Positions 58,366 through 64,000 of a DNA stretch of 64,000 nt are shown piece by piece. Position numbers and translations under genes: made by a program. This DNA comes from Fremontodendron californicum (Eukaryota > Streptophyta > Magnoliopsida > Malvales > Malvaceae). The stretch lies in contig JAULJL010000041.1 in the NCBI GenBank assembly GCA_030761205.1, positions 2,552,001 to 2,616,000 of the forward strand, given 5' to 3'. Within the stretch, counting starts at the first letter, position 1. The number at the start of each line of letters is the position of its first letter. Below the pieces are notes generated by a model, which saw only the letters and a list, made by a program, of their open reading frames with translations, had not been told where the DNA came from and did no database searches.

Positions 58366-58733
58366 TGATGCACCCAAAAGAGTGTATCTTATTTAACCTT
58401 GCACTAAAAAGATCAATTGTAAGTATAATGATTAGCAAGGGTCGAGTCCTCAGGGATTGGGTTTTAATCTATGAGTTATTAGTTTATAACTTACGTTCAA
58501 AGAAAACAATAAAAGAAAAGGGGTTTTTGAAGCCAGATTTAAACTAAAGTAAATAATAAGAATAAGATGCAAGGCGGTATAACCAGCCAATAAAAATATA
58601 TATACTAAATTAGGCGGTATAACCAGCCAATAAAAATAAAACAAAGTTAATATACAAATTAGGCGGTATAACCAGCCAATAAAAATAAATATACTTTTAA
58701 AAATAAGCAAACTAGAAAAGTAAGAAAACAAGT
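58366..58733 (-). mobile_element. 5' LTR fragment of copy B
   Basis: TGATGCACCC onward, matching 51500-51867, and ending at AACAAGT where copy C begins. The rest of this LTR should lie past the window. Confidence 0.87.
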
Positions 58734-60567
58734 TGATGCACCCAAAAGAGTGTATCTTATTTAACCTTCCACTAAAAAGATCAATTGTAAGTATAATGAT
58801 TAGCAAGGGTCGAGTCCTCAGGGATTGGGTTTTAATTTATGAGTTATTAGTTTATAACTTACGTTCAAAGAAAACAATAAAAGAAAATGGGTTTTTGAAG
58901 CCAGATTTAAACTAAGTAAATAATAAGAATAAGATGCAAGGCGGTATAACCAGCCAATAAAAATATATATACTAAATTAGGCGGTATAACCAGCCAATAA
59001 AAATAAAACAAAGTTAATATACAAATTAGGCGGTATAACCAGCCAATAAAAATAAATATAAAAAATAAGCAAACTAAAAGTAAGAAAACAAGTAAGTAAG
59101 AAGAATTAAATATGAAAAATATGGTTAAGGTTTCATTCTCCACCACTAGACATCATTAAGAATCAATTTCAGATCTATCAATATCAACCAACTATCAAAG
59201 TTAACAACCGTAGATAACAACAAGCTCTGTTACCCCAATCTTTCCTTAGTTTGTCGTTAAATAGAACAAGCTCTCTATTTAATCTCTAACCATTAAACAA
59301 CCTAGAATAAGCTCTCTAAATTCAATTTAATGGCAGCTTTATGATGAGAAAGATAGGTTGATCTAAGCAACAAACACATAAGCTCGGATTGTTCAACTTA
59401 GGTTATGTTCCACTTTGCAATTATTGAAAACTTGACCATAATCATTAATCACAAATTGCCACTTATGAATAGGAAATCAAGACAATTACACGGATCAAGA
59501 CTCCTAAACTAGCAATAGATAATTATCAAGATCTATCTAGTTGTACACCTAAATAAATCAAGACAACATCATGAACAATTCTTGTAGAAGAACATAAGCA
59601 ACTTTGATAGAAAATTAATGATAGATAGAATCTGAAAATCAATCACAAAACATGTCTAGGGCTTTGAAATCACCCTTAACCAAATAGAAGTTTAGCCTAG
59701 CATAGGCATTATAAACATAAAATTAAATAGAATCTAAGAAGAAAATAAAAGAAAGAAAGAAGAAGAAGAAGAATATTAATTATCCAACCTATTGCTCTTT
59801 CTAAAGAAAAACAAAACTAGAGAAAAGAAAGAAGAAGAAAACTTAGAGAATTTTATTACAATGGCTAATATCCTACCTATGTACAATATGATCCCTTACA
59901 ATCATCCAAGGCCCTCTATTTATACACATTTTGGAGGGCTAAATGACAAGAGACAAGCTTTACAAATTTCAAAGGTAGGTATAATAGGTGGGTGCATTTT
60001 CTAACAATTTTCGTCATATATGACGATTTTGATCAGCCAACTTGATGGTCGATTTTGTCAATTTTGGAGGCCTTATCTGATAACATGGTCTTCTAGAAAA
60101 ATGTTACCCTATCAGTTACTGATCCATAGCCGTTGGAATCAGCTCATTTGCTGATGTGGATAAGAAGATATGGGCATAATACGAAAACAGGTCAGCACAG
60201 ACGTCATTGCACATCAGCCAACTTGATGGTCGATTTCGCTAGGGAAAACGACTCCGTTTCAAGAAGTGTAAAACATGAAAAAGATAGATATTCCTCTTAG
60301 ATTTGCATGGCTACAAATTTCAGCCTTATTGCTTCAGTGAAACGCGAGATATAGCTGATATGGCAAAAGGTGTCGGAACTCGAACTGAACTGGATTTGCC
60401 CTTAATTCTAGTAATCTGAAATCACTCAAAGAAACTTGTGAAAAACACCAAAATACATAAAAATATAAAAGATCATAAACACAATTAGACTAAACAATAA
60501 TAACTCGTATTTGACACAAAACAATAATAAAACATAACTAAAAACTATATAATTATACGAGTTATCA
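58734..60567 (-). mobile_element. 3' LTR of copy C
   Basis: 1,834 bp, TGATGCACCC to CGAGTTATCA on the plus strand, with one U3 unit and three GGCGGTATAACCAGCC repeats. Confidence 0.88.
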
Positions 60568-62617
60568 CACCCCCACACTTAGATTGTTGCTAGTCCCTAG
60601 CAACGACTCAATAAAAATAAAATAAGAAAATCTAATCTAATCCATTTTCGTAGGAAATCACGGTGGCACTTAGCATGTGACACAAGCCTTTAAACCCCTA
60701 GGTGTCCCTAGTGGACGAGTTTAGTCTCGTGAGGGTTTACTAGAACGATACCCACAAACATTGAAAACATAAGAAAAACTAAAAATAATAATTATAACTA
60801 ATCCTTCCAATATAAATTTGAGATAATCATTGGACAAGTCTTAAAAACTAATCAATAGCTTAAAGAAATTCACAAAAAATCTTGCTTGAATGTAAATAGT
60901 TTGAGTTAAGCCAATATTAACATAACATATTTCAATCAAAATAGTGCATATTCAAACTTAATCTCAACTTCTCACATGGGATACTCTCTTGATTTTCACT
61001 CTTTAAAGTAGTGGTAAAGTGTTTACACTCAATCAATCTCATGAAAACACTTCTACCATATGCTTGCTTGTCCACCTATTCTCCACTATTTAGATCATAC
61101 AACTTCATGAATCAAGAGGTCTTTAATCAAGGTTGTAATGGGGCCAAGGGGTTTATAATGTGGTTGAATAACAAAAGGATAAAGATATCACAAAGGCTCC
61201 AAAGAGTTCATAAAGTTTAGAGACATAATAAGATCATACAAAGAAACTTCTCAAAACTCTTTACAAGTACATAGTCACCTAGGCCGAATATTCATGTTGG
61301 GCCTTTTCTTCATTCTAAACAACTTTGTAACATCTTTTTCTTTTTCCACAAATTCAAGAGATGATTCATATTTTTTACATAGGAATGTATTTGCCAGTAT
61401 TCCATTTCTTTTTCTCTTGACTTTTCTTTTCTTTTCCCCCCACACTTATTTCTTGTTTCTAACCCAAATTTTCAACTAAAAATATCCCTTGTTTTTTTGC
61501 AATATGTCTCAAAATATATAATCCATCTTTAGAACAAGGGTAAGGATATAAGTATATTTAGGCTAGGTGTAAGTTGTGGTTACCAATAAAACAGCATATT
61601 TAATGTAGGCTCAAATTGGCTCACTAGTGGGGATGTTCTCTTAGAACATTAATAATGGATGGCTGTTTGGCTCTGGTTATAATCCTAATGCCTCTATCAT
61701 ATTCATGTTGTCACATGTATCAATATAGTCTCAAACGGTTTAAAGCAAGTTCTAGAGAATCATGTAATCATAAGAGCACTCAAGAAAGAAATTAGATTGA
61801 TTTGTATAATGCATCAATCATTATAGGCTCAAAAACTCACAAGGATGATTATACAAGTCAGATTAAGTCTAAACATGCTTCTTTCTCAATCAACATATCA
61901 TATTAACATTGGCTCATAAAAAGGTTGACATCAAGCTCAATTCTCATGAAAATCTTCTCACTAATAAATCTGTTTTAGACTTATGCAATTCATATCTCAT
62001 CATTGTATTAAAAAGGAACTAAAACACACAAAAAAATAATAATAATAATAATAATAAAGATTCATAAAAAAAATAGTAGACAAAAATAAAAGAAATCCTA
62101 AATCATTCCCCCCACACTTAATTCTTACATTGTCCTCAATGTAAGTCTATTAACCCAAATGAAAGAATCATGTGTAAGAGAAAAGAACTAATAACATAAG
62201 AATAGGAACAACTAAGACTCAAAACAAAACAAACTCATGCAACCTAAATAATCCTAAAATACTAAACAAAAATTAACAAGTAAACATAAAAAGATTAAAA
62301 TCAAACTGACAAGGTATGTCTCAAGTCTCCCTTACTCAGACCTTGTTCAGAATGAATACTTCTAGATTGCTTAAAACACAACAAACTTTTTTTTTTTTTT
62401 TTTTTTTTGAAAAGAAGAAATCAAACTGACAAGGTATGTCTCAAGTCTCCCTTACTCAGACCTTGTTCAGAATGAATACTTCTAAATTGCTTAAAACACA
62501 ACAAACTTTTTTTTTTTTTTTTTTTTTTTAAGAAGGTAAAATTTAGGAGATATTACCTGTAGAGGTTGCTAACCACTTATTATAACTGAGACACAACAAA
62601 CAAAATGTTAGATAATG
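60568..62617 (-). other. Polypurine tract and 3' non-coding region of copy C
   Basis: Begins with CACCCCCACACTTAG. It contains the PPT-like segment near 62107 and, like copy A, the tandem duplication around ACCTTGTTCAGAATGAATAC (two units, about 62299-62520, period 120 bp, each followed by a long T run). No conserved protein. Confidence 0.6.
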
Positions 62618-63265
62618 TCACAAAGACAAAGTGCAATCCACTCCTTGCTCGTCCATATCTCTTTTTCTTTTTCCGAGCGTTTGCGAAACAACCGTAGCAG
62701 ATAAATACTCATAAGCTTGGAGCTTTTTGAGTAAATCTTCAATGGTTGTAGCAGAAATTATGGTTCTCCTTGCCTCTGAAAACATGAATCCATTATCCAC
62801 AGCATTATCTAAATATGAAAGCAAATTACTAAAATAACCATTAATATTAAGCAAACCAATGGGTTTCTTATTTGTGACCAAAGATGACCAAGAAGCCACG
62901 CAAGCTATTTCTTCCAATGTACCCAGACCTCCTGGTAAAGCAATGAATGCATCGGCAGAATGGTACATGATTGTCATCCGTTCAGGGACACTCCAGACTT
63001 GTATTTCCTTACCCACGGTAGGTCCACAAAAACTTGTGAATAGTTTTGGCACGATTCCTAGAACTGCACTTCCTCCGGCGTGTGCTGCTGTAGCGACTGC
63101 TCCCATTAAACCCGTACTACCGCCTCCATAAATCAAGTGGATCTTTTGTTGGGCAAGTATTACTCCAACTCTTATGGCTTCATCAGCGAATATGTTATTT
63201 TTCCCTGGATAAGCACCTCCAAAGACACAAATTTTTTTAATGCGTTGGGACGAAGTACTTTCAAT
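62618..63265 (-). pseudogene. LOG-like gene of copy C, start codon lost
   Basis: The LOG-like domain is complete (YGGGSTGLMG, PGGLGTLEE, full C-terminal tail), but the codon matching the start ATG of copies A and B is ATT (IESTSS). The frame stays open upstream to an ATG at 63634, giving a 338-codon reading frame through what is untranslated sequence in copies A and B. A 123-bp direct duplication in this upstream part (63349-63471 and 63472-63594), being a multiple of three, keeps that frame open. An N-terminally extended protein is possible, but loss of the normal start is the simpler reading. Confidence 0.7.
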
Positions 63266-63757
63266 TTTTTTTTTCTTTTTTTTTCGAGTGCCTGAAAGAG
63301 AATGAGTACATGGTGTAATATATAGAGGACTGAGTAGTGAATCAGACAAGAGTAATGATGTCGCCGAAAGTGTATCTGACCTGTCAGAAGAAAATGTTAA
63401 CCTAACAAAAGATTTTTGCGTGATTTCAGGAAGAAAATCAAAAAGAGAAGAAAAATCAACCGTAAAAGTCAAGAGTAATAATGTCGCCGAAAGTGTATTT
63501 GACCTGTCAGAAGAAAATGTTAACCTAACAAAAGATTTTTGCGTGATTTCAGGAAGAAAATCAAAAAGAGAAGAAAAATCAACCGTAAAAGACAAATAAA
63601 AAAAATGAGAATAATTACACAAATCGAATAACACGTAAATTAAACCGAAATAAAGTTATTGCAAATCAAACCAAAAGCTGAGAAGTCATTTATTGTAGTT
63701 GTGATTGTGGCTCACATCTTCCTCTGGTTTTACGTCCAGAAACGGCTTAAACGCCTT

Positions 63758-64000
63758 CTATGAGTCGAGGATATGCTTCCCATCCAGTTTTCTTACAAGC
63801 TGGCAAACAGGGTCTTTTAACATCAGATTCCCAAGATGTTGCCATTCCCTTTGGAATTGCGGCCATAAATCAAGAATTTCTCTTTGTACGTCTCCACTAG
63901 GATGCGTCTCAAGAGAAAGTTGGATATTACCCAAATTCTCCTTACTCAGTCCATCCTTAATGAATTCAATTTTATCATCTCGATTAGAGGACGGAATTCC
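63758..64000 (-). CDS. Virus-like basic cysteine protein, C-terminal part (copy C)
   Basis: The last 80 codons of the ORF seen at 56250-56786, ending at the same TAG. The basic arm and Cys cluster lie beyond the window edge. The part visible is open and nearly identical to copies A and B. Confidence 0.65.
   Translation of the reverse strand, partial: GIPSSNRDDKIEFIKDGLSKENLGNIQLSLETHPSGDVQREILDLWPQFQREWQHLGNLMLKDPVCQLVRKLDGKHILDS

Larger units (their letters stand above)
51500..58733 (-). mobile_element. LOG-carrying retrotransposon copy B
   Basis: Minus-strand element: 3' LTR 51500-53320, interior 53321-58365, primer site 58342-58359, and the first 368 bp of the 5' LTR (58366-58733), cut by copy C. 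It lies inside the Athila LTR; ACAAG at 51495-51499 should be its target duplication. All three interior ORFs are open in this copy. The 5' LTR piece looks identical to the corresponding 3' LTR stretch, so insertion was recent. Confidence 0.87.
58734..64000 (-). mobile_element. LOG-carrying retrotransposon copy C (partial)
   Basis: Minus-strand copy inserted in the 5' LTR of copy B; CAAGT at 58729-58733 is the expected target duplication. 3' LTR 58734-60567, then polypurine tract, 3' non-coding region, LOG-like ORF and the C-terminal half of the basic-protein ORF. The 5' part runs off the window. Confidence 0.87.

Overview
This is a window of nuclear DNA from a flowering plant, very probably a eudicot. 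The host genes have plant-only architectures: a DYW-class pentatricopeptide repeat protein and a FAR1-RELATED SEQUENCE protein closest to Arabidopsis FRS3. The rest is AT-rich DNA full of LTR retrotransposons, small inverted-repeat transposons and an endogenous pararetrovirus fragment. I cannot name the species. The style of the repeats would fit Malvales, but that is a guess.

Layout. 1-2550: broken endogenous caulimovirid (florendovirus-like), mostly on the minus strand, with a head-to-head rearrangement near 2440. 2550-4070: minisatellite-like repeats. 4070-20124: remains of Tat/Ogre-type Ty3 elements on the minus strand: two broken gag copies (6484-7942, 8879-9807), a tRNA-Arg-type primer site (11401-11418), and a 5.3 kb LTR (11422-16690) followed by a second partial LTR (16691-20124). 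Both LTRs hold 159-bp tandem repeats and W-box clusters. 21489-24425: intact intronless PPR-DYW gene. 25536-27633: a small MITE and AT-rich spacer. 27642-37972: a ~0.92 kb non-autonomous hAT-like element with 8-bp target duplications, split by a complete 9,405-bp LTR retrotransposon (copy A, 28103-37507, 5-bp duplications TAGCC). 39215-44586: four-exon FRS3-like gene. 44587-48229: spacer with MITEs. 48230-51499: 5' part of a decayed Athila element (minus strand). 51500-58733: copy B of the copy-A family (minus strand), inserted in the Athila LTR. 58734-64000: copy C (minus strand), inserted in the 5' LTR of copy B and running off the window.

The most notable content is the family of copies A, B and C. 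The LTRs, tRNA-Asp primer site and polypurine tract are Athila-like, but protease, reverse transcriptase, RNase H and integrase are absent. The interior carries three ORFs: an Athila Gag-linker remnant; a ~178-aa basic, cysteine-containing protein whose layout resembles the small nucleic-acid-binding proteins of carlaviruses and relatives; and a divergent LONELY GUY (LOG)-type cytokinin-activating enzyme with its PGGxGTxxE motif. The last two form a cassette bracketed by direct copies of an Athila non-coding segment with a polypurine-tract-like core. It appears to be a non-autonomous retrotransposon that transduces a hormone gene and a virus-like gene and has moved recently. Function and viral ancestry are inferences from motifs.
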